Shown piece after piece: positions 41,706 to 51,117 of a stretch of DNA of 64,000 bases. The DNA is taken from the NCBI GenBank assembly GCA_013215285.1, contig JABSRD010000006.1:124001-188000 (forward strand). Direction: 5' to 3'. The notes under the pieces were generated by a model. It did no database searches, was not told the DNA's origin, and was given only the letters and a program-made list of their open reading frames with translations. The DNA is from Candidatus Nitrosopumilus sp. GTDB taxonomy: Archaea; Thermoproteota; Nitrososphaeria; Nitrososphaerales; Nitrosopumilaceae. The stretch's first letter is position 1, and every line of letters begins with the position of its first letter. The translations under genes were made by a program, and so were the position numbers.

Positions 41706-43070
41706 TTAATTGGTAAATTCTCTATTCATGACTTGAATATCATCATCATCAAGTTTGTTCCTAAACATTACCAATCTTCGTAAAGCCTCAAAGTTTGCTA
41801 TAACTGCCAGAATTATTAGTATTGCCGGAATTTGATTAGTCAAAGCACCAATTGTTATGAGTAACAGTCTTACATCTCTACCCATCCTAAACTTTGAATT
41901 TTTTTCCATTTCACCATCTTTAAAAATTGAATCATACTTGTCACTAGTGTAGCTATTAAGGAAGCTTCCAATTACTGCAAAAAATCCAATTATCCATATT
42001 GTGATGTCACCGTTGATACTCCAGTAACCATAGACTAGCCCCAAAATAATGGCAGCATCCACATATCTATCTAAAACTGAATCAAGCCAACCTCCATACT
42101 TTGATTGTCTTAGCTTGAGACGTGCTACTTCCCCATCACATCCATCCACTATGGAATGAATGTGAATAATTATTCCTCCTAAAATTAAATAAAAATATTC
42201 TCCACTAAAGAAAAAAGATGCACCAACTAAACCAATAACTGTACTTAGAATTGAAATTTGGTTTGGTGTAATTCCAGTCTTTAACAACAACTTTGTGATT
42301 CTCAGTGAAACTGGTCTGTTGAGAATCTTTGATACTGGTCCGTCTGTATTTTTTTTGAGTTTGTTACAAATGAGTATCTCTGCATTCCTTCTGCCTGTTT
42401 TATCATCAACGTCAATCCAGAAATTATCCTCAAGTTCCATGTATTTCATCTTGTGTCTTTGTGCTAGAATTTTTATTCCCCCAGAAAGACCCTCATCTCC
42501 TTCAGAGATACTTTGTTCTAATACATCAAAAATTACAGGATTGCATATGAATATCCCCGTATCTATACAGTCATAATCACTCAGATCCTTACCAACTGTT
42601 TCAATCCTATGATCAATAGTTCGAACCTTTGTAGCATCATCCATGTTTAGATGATCTCCTGGATTTTTATCAACACAAAGAATACATTCATCTTTTTCAA
42701 TCTTTGTTTTTAATAATCGATTTAATATTATGTGGTCATAGTTATGATCAGCCATTAATAGTACAAATGGTTCATTAAAATGATCTTTAGCTTTTAGGAC
42801 TGAAAATGCATTGCCTTTGGTCCACGAGTCATTTTGAACGTACTTTATTTTTACGCCATATTTTTTTCCATCAGAGAGTTTTTTTCTGATCTTCTCACCG
42901 TTGTATCCTGTGACAATACAAAATTCTTTAATGCCTGATTTTTTTGCAGTAAGTATCACTCGTTCTATAAGACCTAGACCAAGAAGTGTTACCAATGGTT
43001 TGGTATCACCAATAGGTCTTAGTCTTTTCCCCTGACCTGCTGCAATAATTAACGCTTTCATTTTTATCAT
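41706..43070 (-). CDS. Bifunctional nucleotidyltransferase / CDP-alcohol phosphatidyltransferase (IPCT-DIPPS type)
   Basis: 454 residues. N-terminal NTP-transferase (AAGQGKRLRPIGDTKPLVTL, residues 7-26; CTP-binding; DHNYD) and C-terminal CDP-alcohol transferase with DGCDGEVARLKLRQ and GGWLDSVLDRYVD, the full D-x2-DG-x2-AR-x8-G-x3-D-x3-D motif (about residues 300-330). Four to five hydrophobic helices follow. The same fusion makes di-myo-inositol phosphate phosphate in hyperthermophiles; here a lipid head-group role is equally likely. It overlaps the upstream phosphatase by 4 nt, so the two are one operon. Confidence 0.82.
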   Translation of the reverse strand: MIKMKALIIAAGQGKRLRPIGDTKPLVTLLGLGLIERVILTAKKSGIKEFCIVTGYNGEKIRKKLSDGKKYGVKIKYVQNDSWTKGNAFSVLKAKDHFNEPFVLLMADHNYDHIILNRLLKTKIEKDECILCVDKNPGDHLNMDDATKVRTIDHRIETVGKDLSDYDCIDTGIFICNPVIFDVLEQSISEGDEGLSGGIKILAQRHKMKYMELEDNFWIDVDDKTGRRNAEILICNKLKKNTDGPVSKILNRPVSLRITKLLLKTGITPNQISILSTVIGLVGASFFFSGEYFYLILGGIIIHIHSIVDGCDGEVARLKLRQSKYGGWLDSVLDRYVDAAIILGLVYGYWSINGDITIWIIGFFAVIGSFLNSYTSDKYDSIFKDGEMEKNSKFRMGRDVRLLLITIGALTNQIPAILIILAVIANFEALRRLVMFRNKLDDDDIQVMNREFTN

Positions 43071-43876
43071 AATTTATTAATTTCAGACATTATTTCATCT
43101 AGAGTTTCTTGATTTGCTGCACCCACAAACGACAATCTAGTCATGGTTCCAAAATCTGAATCTAATGGTTGTGCGTGTGCATCCACAATTAAACCACCTG
43201 ATTCTTTGATTAGCAGATACCCTGCTGCCATATCCTGCACTCTGATTTTATCTCGTAAATCAATGAGAATATCTATTGAACCTTTGGAGAGATATGCCAT
43301 CTCAAGTGCATTTGCTCCAAAATGTCTTGTAGGGCCGTGATGTTCAAAAATTGGTTGTAATTTTTTCAAAAGTTCTGGAGTTGCACCTGATGTATTTACC
43401 CCCACAATTTTGTATGCTGTCTCTTTGTTTTGTACATGAATTTTAGTCTTATTCAAAAATGCACCTTTTCCTTTTGATGCCCAATATTGTTCCCCATTTG
43501 ATAGATTGGTAACTACTGCATCTGTAATGGAACTTAGTTTGTTATCTGTGGCAAATGCTAAGGAGCAACAAAAGAATGGAATACCGTTAACTGCGTTAGC
43601 TGTTCCATCAATTGCATCCATTATCACATATCCTTTTGGATTATCATTAATTTCTACATGTCCACACTCTTCACCTAAAACAACACAATTGAAATTAATT
43701 TGTTTTAGATAATCTAGAACTGTTTTTTCAGCTACGATGTCAATTTTTTGTGAAATATCCCCCCCAACACCTCTGCCAAAATCCCCACCAGCACCTTCTG
43801 TTCCAGCTAGATTTTTTACATTATCATAAACTTGCTGTGAGATATTACGTAAGATTTCAATTACTTCCTCAACCAT
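43067..43876 (-). CDS. Inositol-monophosphatase family phosphatase
   Basis: 269 residues. Metal and substrate motifs: VVLGEECGHVE, GYVIMDAIDGTANAVNG (D-x2-DGT core) and IRVQDMAAGYLLIKESGGLI. Family members remove phosphate from inositol phosphate, fructose-1,6-bisphosphate or PAP. Given the overlapping IPCT/DIPPS gene, inositol or inositol-containing phosphate is the most likely substrate, for either inositol supply or the final DIPP dephosphorylation. Confidence 0.85.
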   Translation of the reverse strand: MVEEVIEILRNISQQVYDNVKNLAGTEGAGGDFGRGVGGDISQKIDIVAEKTVLDYLKQINFNCVVLGEECGHVEINDNPKGYVIMDAIDGTANAVNGIPFFCCSLAFATDNKLSSITDAVVTNLSNGEQYWASKGKGAFLNKTKIHVQNKETAYKIVGVNTSGATPELLKKLQPIFEHHGPTRHFGANALEMAYLSKGSIDILIDLRDKIRVQDMAAGYLLIKESGGLIVDAHAQPLDSDFGTMTRLSFVGAANQETLDEIMSEINKL

Positions 43877-43990
43877 ACTTAATCAAATTATAGTTTAATC
43901 TAGAATACAAGTGTTAAGATTGTAAATAGTTATTATTCAACATCTGTGTATCTAATAGTATATTGTGTTCTTAGAAATTAACTCTACAAA

Positions 43991-44086
43991 TTATTTTCTA
44001 AAACATTTACAATCACAGTCAAACATTCCTGCTTTTCCCATGCATTGATCGTGATGTTCACGAGAACATTCCAGACAAGCAACCAT
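43991..44086 (-). CDS. Tiny Cys/His-rich protein (31 residues)
   Basis: Starts MVACLECSREHHDQCMG and ends CDCKCFRK: six Cys and two His in 31 residues, so metal binding is nearly certain if expressed. It sits alone in the 272-bp gap between the phosphatase start and tbp2. Short, but the spacing of Cys (CxxC, CxC) is not random. Confidence 0.5.
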   Translation of the reverse strand: MVACLECSREHHDQCMGKAGMFDCDCKCFRK

Positions 44087-44148
44087 GAAATAATTTTATA
44101 AATATATAATAAATCTCTTTAAATTGCATATGTGATAGTTTACAATAC

Positions 44149-44709
44149 ATGACTGCCACTAAACCCGTAGTTGAAATCGTAAACGTTGTAGCATCAGCTA
44201 CAATAGACCAAAAATTAGATCTAATCCAGATTCAAAAAAAATTCCCTGATGTGGAGTATAATCCTGAACAATTCCCAGGAGCTGTTTTTCGTATAAAAAA
44301 TCCAAAGACTGCTACACTACTTTTCTGTACTGGAAAAATGGTTTGTACTGGAGCCAAATCAGAAGAATTGGCAATTAAAGCAGTAGGAATTGTAGTTCAA
44401 AAACTTCGAAAAGAAGGAATTAAAATCAAAAAAGATGCAATAGTTACAGTTCAAAATATCGTATCATCAATCAATCTAGGTGGAAGAATCCATTTGGAGC
44501 AAGCTGCAAGAACATTACCTCGAAGTATGTATGAACCTGAACAGTTCCCGGGAGTAATTCATAGAATGGTTGATCCAAAGACTGTCATTTTGTTATTTGC
44601 ATCAGGGAAACTAGTTTGCACTGGAGCCAAGACTGAATCTGATGTGTACCGTTCAGTGCATAATCTTCATAATATGCTTGAAGAAAAAGGCTTGATGCTG
44701 TATGATTAG
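44149..44709 (+). CDS. tbp: TATA-box binding protein, copy 2
   Basis: 186 residues, full two-repeat TBP closely related to the copy at 36334 (same KPVVEIVNVVASATIDQKLDL opening, same TVQNIVSSINLGGR middle). Differences are scattered and conservative. It lies 60 bp upstream of TFB, and a TATA-like element (AATATATAA) precedes it. Two TBPs in one strain allow promoter-class choice, shown in haloarchaea; here that is inference. Confidence 0.94.
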   Translation: MTATKPVVEIVNVVASATIDQKLDLIQIQKKFPDVEYNPEQFPGAVFRIKNPKTATLLFCTGKMVCTGAKSEELAIKAVGIVVQKLRKEGIKIKKDAIVTVQNIVSSINLGGRIHLEQAARTLPRSMYEPEQFPGVIHRMVDPKTVILLFASGKLVCTGAKTESDVYRSVHNLHNMLEEKGLMLYD

Positions 44710-44769
44710 AATTGTATGTGAGATAACTTGTGGTTTATTTATCCAAACTAATCTACGTTATTTGATATA

Positions 44770-45669
44770 ATGTCTCAACAAATTCAAAATAAAGAAAAAT
44801 GTTCAAGATGTGGAAAAAATAACCTAGTTACTGAATCTGGAGAATTGTTTTGTAGCTCATGTGGATTTGTAATTGCTGAAAAAATTTCAGATAGTGGACC
44901 AGAAAGAATGTTTTCAGATACCTCTGTAAACAAATCCCGTACTGGTGATAGAACATCACTCACTAGACATGATCAAGGTCTTAGTACAATAATTAATCCA
45001 CTCAACAAGGATGCATCTGGAAAACCATTATCGGCATTAATGAAAGCATCACTTAATCAACTTCGAAAATTGAATAGCAGAAGTAGTGTTAATCCTTCTG
45101 TTGATAGAAATCTTCAACAGGCATTAAGTGAACTTCTCAAAATGAAAGAGAAACTATCTTTGTCTGATGCAGTAGCTGAAAAGGCAGCATATATTTACAG
45201 AAAAGCACTTGAGCGAAAATTGGTAAGAGGTCGTTCAATTTCTGCACTAATAGCTTCTTCCTTGTATGCTGCATGTCGTGAATCAGGAATACCGAGAACA
45301 CTAAAAGAAGTTTCAAGTGCAATTAATATCACAAAAAAAGATTTGTCTGCATGTTATAGGTTAATACTAAAAGAATTAGATTTGAAGATGCCAGTAGTTG
45401 ATTCAGTTTCGTGCATTGCAAAAATTGCAAGCATTGCTAATTTGTCTGAAAAAACAAAACGTTATGCAATAAAATTTCTTAAAAAAGCAGAACAAGAACA
45501 AATTCTTGCAGGAAAAGATCCAATGGGGATGGCAGGATCGGCATTATACTTGGCCAGCATTATGACTGATGAACACATTACACAGAAAGATATTGCTATG
45601 GCTGCTGGAACCACAGAGGTAACAATTAGAAATAGATGCAAAAATCTAAGATCTTTGAATGTATCATAA
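44770..45669 (+). CDS. tfb: Transcription initiation factor TFB
   Basis: 299 residues. N-terminal zinc ribbon (CSRCGKNNLV and CSSCGFVI), B-reader/linker region (GPERMFSDTSVNKSRTG), then two cyclin-like repeats ending with a GTTEVTIRNRCKNL recognition helix. This is a TFIIB-type factor that places RNA polymerase after TBP binding. Its close pairing with tbp2 suggests coordinate supply. Confidence 0.94.
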   Translation: MSQQIQNKEKCSRCGKNNLVTESGELFCSSCGFVIAEKISDSGPERMFSDTSVNKSRTGDRTSLTRHDQGLSTIINPLNKDASGKPLSALMKASLNQLRKLNSRSSVNPSVDRNLQQALSELLKMKEKLSLSDAVAEKAAYIYRKALERKLVRGRSISALIASSLYAACRESGIPRTLKEVSSAINITKKDLSACYRLILKELDLKMPVVDSVSCIAKIASIANLSEKTKRYAIKFLKKAEQEQILAGKDPMGMAGSALYLASIMTDEHITQKDIAMAAGTTEVTIRNRCKNLRSLNVS

Positions 45670-45752
45670 TCAGATTTGTAATATAGTTATTTTTGAGGGT
45701 CTTTAGGCTCAATGAGGGGTTATGTGGGGATGACATTAAACAGAATTATGTG

Positions 45753-45867
45753 TGCCGGGGGCGGGTTTCGAACCCGCGACCTCCAGATTATGAGTATTGC
45801 CTTAGTTGGAGAACCGTTAGAGTTTACCAATTGAACTGGCACTCTAACCAGGCTGAGCTACCCCGGC
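45753..45867 (-). tRNA. tRNA-Met (CAT) with a 40-nt intron before the anticodon
   Basis: Acceptor GCCGGGG/CCCCGGC, D-arm TAGCTCAGCCTGGTTAGAG, T-arm GCGGG-TTCGAAA-CCCGC and discriminator A are complete. The anticodon stem is CCAGA/TCTGG around CTCATAA, but the 5' half is interrupted: after CCAG comes a 40-nt insert (starting TTCAATTGG, ending GGCAAT) before ACTCATAA. Excision leaves a 75-nt tRNA. The junction is best placed at position 30/31, which is not the canonical 37/38 site. CCA is not encoded. Elongator Met is most likely; an Ile2 identity (modified CAT) cannot be excluded. Confidence 0.88.
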
Positions 45868-45926
45868 ATAGTAGATATCTGACAAATTGGGAAATTAAAT
45901 GCTACGTATGGAATTTTAATCAATTT

Positions 45927-47603
45927 TTACTGTTTAGCAATCTCTGACCAATTCAATTTTTCATTTTGAACCCAGAGGAATTTCTTTTGTAATGCTGATG
46001 TGTACATTTTCTCCCATTCGGCCCCCACCTCATCAGTCCATGCTTTGACAATACGGGGATCTATGTAGTTTCTTAAAGATGTTCCAAGATTGTAATCTTT
46101 TGTTTTTTCAGACAAATTAATTTGTAACTTTAATTTCTCTGTCTTTTCTTTATGTTTCAGTTTTTGTTTTTTGATTTGCTCATTTAATGTCTTGATTCTT
46201 TTCACTTTACTTTTTTTCTGAGTATCTGTTTTTGATTCTGTTGATTCAACTTTTTTAAGAGTTTCTTTAGTTTTATTCCAAACTGCATCTTTCTCAACTT
46301 TTTTGAGAGTATCTCTTTTCTTTTGTAGTGTTTGTTCATACGTCTTTGGTATGGTTCTCTTGTGATTACACATCATTGCAGCTTCTAGATTTGCTAATTT
46401 TGCATGGTATATTTTCTCATTAGCTGTTTTTCCTTTCATATTATCATGCTCTACAAGATATTTTTTGACTACAGCTGATGCAAGATATGTTCTGAATACT
46501 TTGGCAGTTAGGCCTTTTACGATACTGGAATAATATACATTGACATGTCTTGAAGTAATGTCGTCAAAAATCTCATCTTTTGGTTTTTTCTTTTCAATGA
46601 GTTTCTTTAGATTTGCCTGAAATTGTTTATCATGACCTTCAGCAACAACTGTTTCTTGCCATCTGACACTATCTTTACCTAGGAAATCAAATTCAATAGT
46701 ATTTGCAGTAATTTTGATATGTTCTTTTCTTAGAGTAGTGGCACCAACTGTATCTGCTTCTTCTGGATCTTTTTCGTCTCCTACCCTCATTGCAGTTCTA
46801 TAAATCAAATAACACGCTGTAGCAATTCTACTAATTTTTGGATCTTTACTTTTCATATTTTTTACAATTCTATCTTTTATTTTGTCAATTTCTTTTGCAA
46901 GCTTTACTGCTTTTTCGTATTTTGCTTTATCCCTATCTTGTTTTAATCCAGCACTATCAGAAAGCCAAACATACTTTCTTTTTTGTGTGAGAAAATCCAT
47001 CCAATTAGCTAACCACATAGAATCTTTATCATGAATTATTTTGCCCCATTTCCCTTCAGGAACTTTGGCTTCTTTTCCAAGGTTTAGTGTAACATCTTTT
47101 GCAGTGACATGAGGTTTCCATTTACCTCTAAGTGGATGCTCACCTCTTCCGATGAATATTCCGGGTGGTTCGGCCATATAGTTTCCAACTTCAACTTCTT
47201 TTCCATCCATGATGGCAATACCATATTTTGTTTTCAGTTTTTCACGTAATTCTTTTCTTTTTACAGCAAGGGCTTTCTTTTCCTCTTTTGTCATCATCTC
47301 TTTGAGATCTTTTTCTTTGTCAACTATTTTGTATGCATTTGAAAAATCAATATCTTCATAAGAAATTTTTTTAAATTTTGAATCTAGAGTTTTAGCAAAA
47401 TCTGCTGTAAAGTTTTTTTGGAAAACTTTGTCTTGAGCATATGGTGTGTCTTTCTTTTTTGCCCATTGGTAAATCATCTCTTCTTGACCAATGTTGAGAT
47501 CTATACTATCTCCCTTAATTTTCAACTTGATTCCTTGAGCTTCATAAGCTGGGGGGAATAAGATTCCATTATGTTGTAGAGTTTTCCATTTCATTCTTTT
47601 CAC
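45927..47603 (-). CDS. top1B: DNA topoisomerase IB
   Basis: Relaxes DNA supercoils by single-strand passage through a tyrosine-DNA bond. 558 residues of the eukaryotic type: N-terminal core (LQHNGILFPPAYE), RTAMRVGDEKD and LGKDSVRW with catalytic Arg/Lys, CNHKRTIPKTYEQ and the active-site Tyr513 in LRNYIDPRIV. A coiled-coil linker (about 415-480) is present. Type IB of this kind is a hallmark of Thaumarchaeota and supports the lineage call. The tRNA-Met lies 60 bp beyond its stop. Confidence 0.95.
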   Translation of the reverse strand: MKRMKWKTLQHNGILFPPAYEAQGIKLKIKGDSIDLNIGQEEMIYQWAKKKDTPYAQDKVFQKNFTADFAKTLDSKFKKISYEDIDFSNAYKIVDKEKDLKEMMTKEEKKALAVKRKELREKLKTKYGIAIMDGKEVEVGNYMAEPPGIFIGRGEHPLRGKWKPHVTAKDVTLNLGKEAKVPEGKWGKIIHDKDSMWLANWMDFLTQKRKYVWLSDSAGLKQDRDKAKYEKAVKLAKEIDKIKDRIVKNMKSKDPKISRIATACYLIYRTAMRVGDEKDPEEADTVGATTLRKEHIKITANTIEFDFLGKDSVRWQETVVAEGHDKQFQANLKKLIEKKKPKDEIFDDITSRHVNVYYSSIVKGLTAKVFRTYLASAVVKKYLVEHDNMKGKTANEKIYHAKLANLEAAMMCNHKRTIPKTYEQTLQKKRDTLKKVEKDAVWNKTKETLKKVESTESKTDTQKKSKVKRIKTLNEQIKKQKLKHKEKTEKLKLQINLSEKTKDYNLGTSLRNYIDPRIVKAWTDEVGAEWEKMYTSALQKKFLWVQNEKLNWSEIAKQ

Positions 47604-47671
47604 TTCAAAATTGCGGACTTTGACAAAAACTCGACTTTATGTGTATATCAATTTAACGTACAAGTGAGATG

Positions 47672-48502
47672 TTAACCTGGAAATAGCTCTTTACTCATGT
47701 ATTTCTCAAATTCTAAGTCTGTTTTTTCCTTTTTTGCCTCCAAAAACATGGCAGCATCAGCACCCACAACATATCGCGGTAAAACCTCCTCAGCGTTAAT
47801 TGCCTTAATCACTGCATTTGCAACTTGAGAAGGTGCAGTTCCAAGCTCTGACATCATTTTAAGACCTGCAAGAATATGTTCTGTTAATTCTTTGTATTTT
47901 GGATCAGCATTTGATTCTGGGATTTTCATTGAATTAAAAAAATCTGTCTTGATAACTCCTGGTTCAATTAAAGTAGTTTTAATTCCAAATTGATCCAGTT
48001 CATATCTGAGACATTCACTTAATCCTTCTAGTGCAAATTTTGTACTAATGTAAGCTGAAGATCCTGGTAGACCTATCCTACCTACAACTGAGCTAATATT
48101 TACAATAATTCCTGACTTTTGATTTCTCATAATTGGAGCTACTTCTTGAATGATTCTCACAATGCTGAAAAAATTTGTCTCAAATTGTTTTCTAAAATCA
48201 TCAACTGATACATCTTCTGTGCATCCAAATTGACCATACCCTGCATTGTTTACTAGTACATCTAATCTTTTATCTTCAGAAATTATTTTTTTAATTGCTG
48301 CAACAATTGACTCTTCTTTATTGACATCTAACTCTATTACATTAATTGAAAGATTTTCTTTTTTTGCTGCATATTCTAATTCTCCAGATTTTCCAACATC
48401 TCTCATGCTTGCAAAAGTATGATACCCATCTCTTGCAAGTGCCAATACTGTTTCTAACCCAATCCCTGATGAACTACCTGTGACAAGAGCTACTTTTTCC
48501 AT
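47672..48502 (-). CDS. Short-chain dehydrogenase/reductase
   Basis: 276 residues of the classical SDR: TGSSSGIGLETVLA (NADP-binding), NNAGYGQFG, the catalytic Ser...Tyr-x3-Lys (SSVVGRIGLPGSSAYISTK), and a NIVEPGVIKTDFF-type (TLIEPGVIKTDFF) substrate loop. Many substrates are possible; the sequence gives no specific one. Separated by 41 bp from the helicase gene. Confidence 0.88.
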   Translation of the reverse strand: MEKVALVTGSSSGIGLETVLALARDGYHTFASMRDVGKSGELEYAAKKENLSINVIELDVNKEESIVAAIKKIISEDKRLDVLVNNAGYGQFGCTEDVSVDDFRKQFETNFFSIVRIIQEVAPIMRNQKSGIIVNISSVVGRIGLPGSSAYISTKFALEGLSECLRYELDQFGIKTTLIEPGVIKTDFFNSMKIPESNADPKYKELTEHILAGLKMMSELGTAPSQVANAVIKAINAEEVLPRYVVGADAAMFLEAKKEKTDLEFEKYMSKELFPG

Positions 48503-48544
48503 GTTGGTGTTAAATTACTGTTATATTTATCCCATTTTGATTTA

Positions 48545-51055
48545 TCATACTAGAGGCCTATCTCCTTCTACAGGATCAATTAATTCTGTTTTTTCACCAT
48601 CATTAATTCTCTCTAGAATCTCTAATGCGGAATATTTGTGTAAGAACTCATTGTTATTTCCACATCTGTATGAAAATGTACATCTGGGACAACCAGCTTC
48701 ATTTTGACATGGACATTCTTTTACGATAAACATACTTCTTTCTAGTGCTTTTTCAAATCTATCATAGAGAGCTTTACTTGCACCACTACCTCCTATGGCT
48801 CCATCATAGATGAAAATCAAGCCTGACGTGCCTAGAGATATGCCTCCCAAGTCTTGAGATACTCCCCCTGTGATCATATTGCTTCCCTCAATTACAACAT
48901 GTTCTGTAGCATGATATCCGCTGGCTTCTGCATAATCTTCATCTTCTGCTTTCTCAATTATTTTGAGAGGTCTCGGTGCATGAAATACAATTCCTTTTGT
49001 AATAAAGTCATATTCTAATGGTGTTTCAAGTTCCACTTTTTCTCCCTGAGTAATTTCTTGTCCTAGTTCTATGTTGACATAACCGTACACCTTCTTTTGT
49101 ATATGCAATTTACAAAATGCTACTTCAACACCATTTGCTTTTCTACTCTCAAAAATGGTTTCAATTGTTGGCCATTCCTCTGTAAGTGATTTTGTATAAT
49201 ATGGATAGTCTTTTGGAATTCTTTGTAGTTTAGCATAATTTTTCTCTGGATAATCAAACTCTTTTACTTTGTAACGAGTACCTGCCAAAAAATAGATTGC
49301 GTCTTTATGTAATTCTTCTAATGCAATTGGTAATACTCTATCTCCTACTTTTTTTCCATTTAGAAAAATATCTATTGACTTTCCAATACCTCTAATGCTA
49401 TATTCATTTAACATGGAATTAATTTTATCAAAATTTGGAATAATTCTATTATTAAAGACTGTAAGATTTTCTTTGATAATGTGATGTTCTATTACTTCTT
49501 GGTGTTCTTTTAATTCATGTTTTGAAATTGGTCTATCGCATGCCATTGCTAAAACTTGGAACTCTTCTACAAATGGATTTTTAGGATCAATGTATGTTTT
49601 TTCTACATCTTCAAAATAATCATCAGGATGATTTTTGTAATATTGAGAAATTGGATCATTTCCTAATGCCAAAAATGCATATCCTCTTTGTCCTTTTCTT
49701 GCGGCTCTTCCAATTCGCTGAATTAATCGATTTACTGGGATGGTTGATGATATCACACAGTCCACATTTCCAACATCTATGCCTAATTCAAGCGTAGGAG
49801 TACATGAAATTGCTTGTATCTTATCTTCTTTGAACTGCTTTTCAACTGAAGTTCTATAATTTGCCATTAATCCTGCTCTGTGAACTTTGATGTTGACTTT
49901 TTGTTTTTTTGCTTGAATTGCTAAAAGTTCAGAATTCAAATGTGAATTATTAAACACCATTGTTTTGTGATTTTTTTCAGTCAATTTTCTTGTCAGTTCA
50001 ACCATTAATGCTCTTTGAGTTCTAAGTGATGGAAATAACATTACAAAATCTGTCATACCTTTTTTTCCAGAACCATGAATGACTTGCATCTTTTCACCAA
50101 ACAACTGCTGACAGAATTCTTTTGAATTTTCAAGTGTAGCTGATGCTGCCACAAATTGTAATTTATCACTACAAATTCTTTTGAGTCTTTTTATGATATA
50201 ATGTACATTTGACCCAAAAATTCCAGAATATACATGCGCTTCATCTACCACCAAAATTTTTGTTGATGCTAATAATGTTGAAAATTTAGTTTGGTGCCAA
50301 AGGTGATAGTGTAACACATCAAAATTTGTAATTAGAATGTGAGGAGGATTATCTATTATTTTTCTTCTATCTACTTGATTTGTATCCCCATCAAAAACTT
50401 TAACATCAATACCCATCTTTTCTACAAATTTCTGAATTTTTGGATATTGATCTCGTGATAAAGCTTTTGTAGGATATACAAAAATTGCAAAGACATTTCC
50501 ATCTATTGCATCTTTTTTTATTTTTTGAATTACTGGAATTAAAAATGCCTCTGTTTTTCCTGATGCGGTAGGTGCTTCAATTACAACATTTTCTCCAAAT
50601 GTAATTTCTTGAATTGCCTCTTCTTGAAATTTGTAAAATTGTTCTATCTTTAACTCCTTTAGATGATTAGATATGGATTCATCTAGTCCCAATTCCTCAA
50701 CTTTACACCCCATTTTAGGCTCAGGATTTTTCAATATCTTGTATTCTGAAATATAGTCTTTTTTTGAAAATAAAATTTCCCTTGTAATTTTATCTGGATT
50801 GTTATCCCCAATCATTTCATTAATTTCGTTCTCTCCTCTGACTATTCCCTCCTCTTTTAGCTCTTCAGATAGCCCTTTTTCAGTAACTAAACCTTGATCA
50901 AATCTTGAAAGAAATTCAAGGAATACCTCATCAATATTTTTTGAATATTCTAGTAGATCTTCAATTCCACATTTTCCACAAGAGACATGCATTTTTTTGT
51001 TGAATGTTTTTTGAATCTCTATTTTTGACTTACATTTTGGACATGAGAATTTCAA
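48545..51055 (-). CDS. MrfA/Hrq1-type DEAD-box helicase with C-terminal DUF1998 zinc domain
   Basis: 836 residues. N-terminal zinc ribbon (CPKCKSKIE, CGKCGIE), superfamily 2 helicase with EAPTASGKTEAFLIPV (Walker A), DEAHVYSG, SATLENSKEF, and RIGRAARKGQRG, then DUF1998 / MZB domain with four Cys (CPCQNEAGCPRCTFSYRC). The MrfA/Hrq1 branch in bacteria and yeast unwinds DNA with 3' overhangs and repairs mitomycin-type lesions. Divergent from the DNA methyltransferase, 62 bp between starts. Confidence 0.87.
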   Translation of the reverse strand: MKFSCPKCKSKIEIQKTFNKKMHVSCGKCGIEDLLEYSKNIDEVFLEFLSRFDQGLVTEKGLSEELKEEGIVRGENEINEMIGDNNPDKITREILFSKKDYISEYKILKNPEPKMGCKVEELGLDESISNHLKELKIEQFYKFQEEAIQEITFGENVVIEAPTASGKTEAFLIPVIQKIKKDAIDGNVFAIFVYPTKALSRDQYPKIQKFVEKMGIDVKVFDGDTNQVDRRKIIDNPPHILITNFDVLHYHLWHQTKFSTLLASTKILVVDEAHVYSGIFGSNVHYIIKRLKRICSDKLQFVAASATLENSKEFCQQLFGEKMQVIHGSGKKGMTDFVMLFPSLRTQRALMVELTRKLTEKNHKTMVFNNSHLNSELLAIQAKKQKVNIKVHRAGLMANYRTSVEKQFKEDKIQAISCTPTLELGIDVGNVDCVISSTIPVNRLIQRIGRAARKGQRGYAFLALGNDPISQYYKNHPDDYFEDVEKTYIDPKNPFVEEFQVLAMACDRPISKHELKEHQEVIEHHIIKENLTVFNNRIIPNFDKINSMLNEYSIRGIGKSIDIFLNGKKVGDRVLPIALEELHKDAIYFLAGTRYKVKEFDYPEKNYAKLQRIPKDYPYYTKSLTEEWPTIETIFESRKANGVEVAFCKLHIQKKVYGYVNIELGQEITQGEKVELETPLEYDFITKGIVFHAPRPLKIIEKAEDEDYAEASGYHATEHVVIEGSNMITGGVSQDLGGISLGTSGLIFIYDGAIGGSGASKALYDRFEKALERSMFIVKECPCQNEAGCPRCTFSYRCGNNNEFLHKYSALEILERINDGEKTELIDPVEGDRPLV

Positions 51056-51117
51056 GATCTATTTGATTAGAATTGATTAGTGATTTATTGTTAATCTATA
51101 TCAATGACATTATTAAG

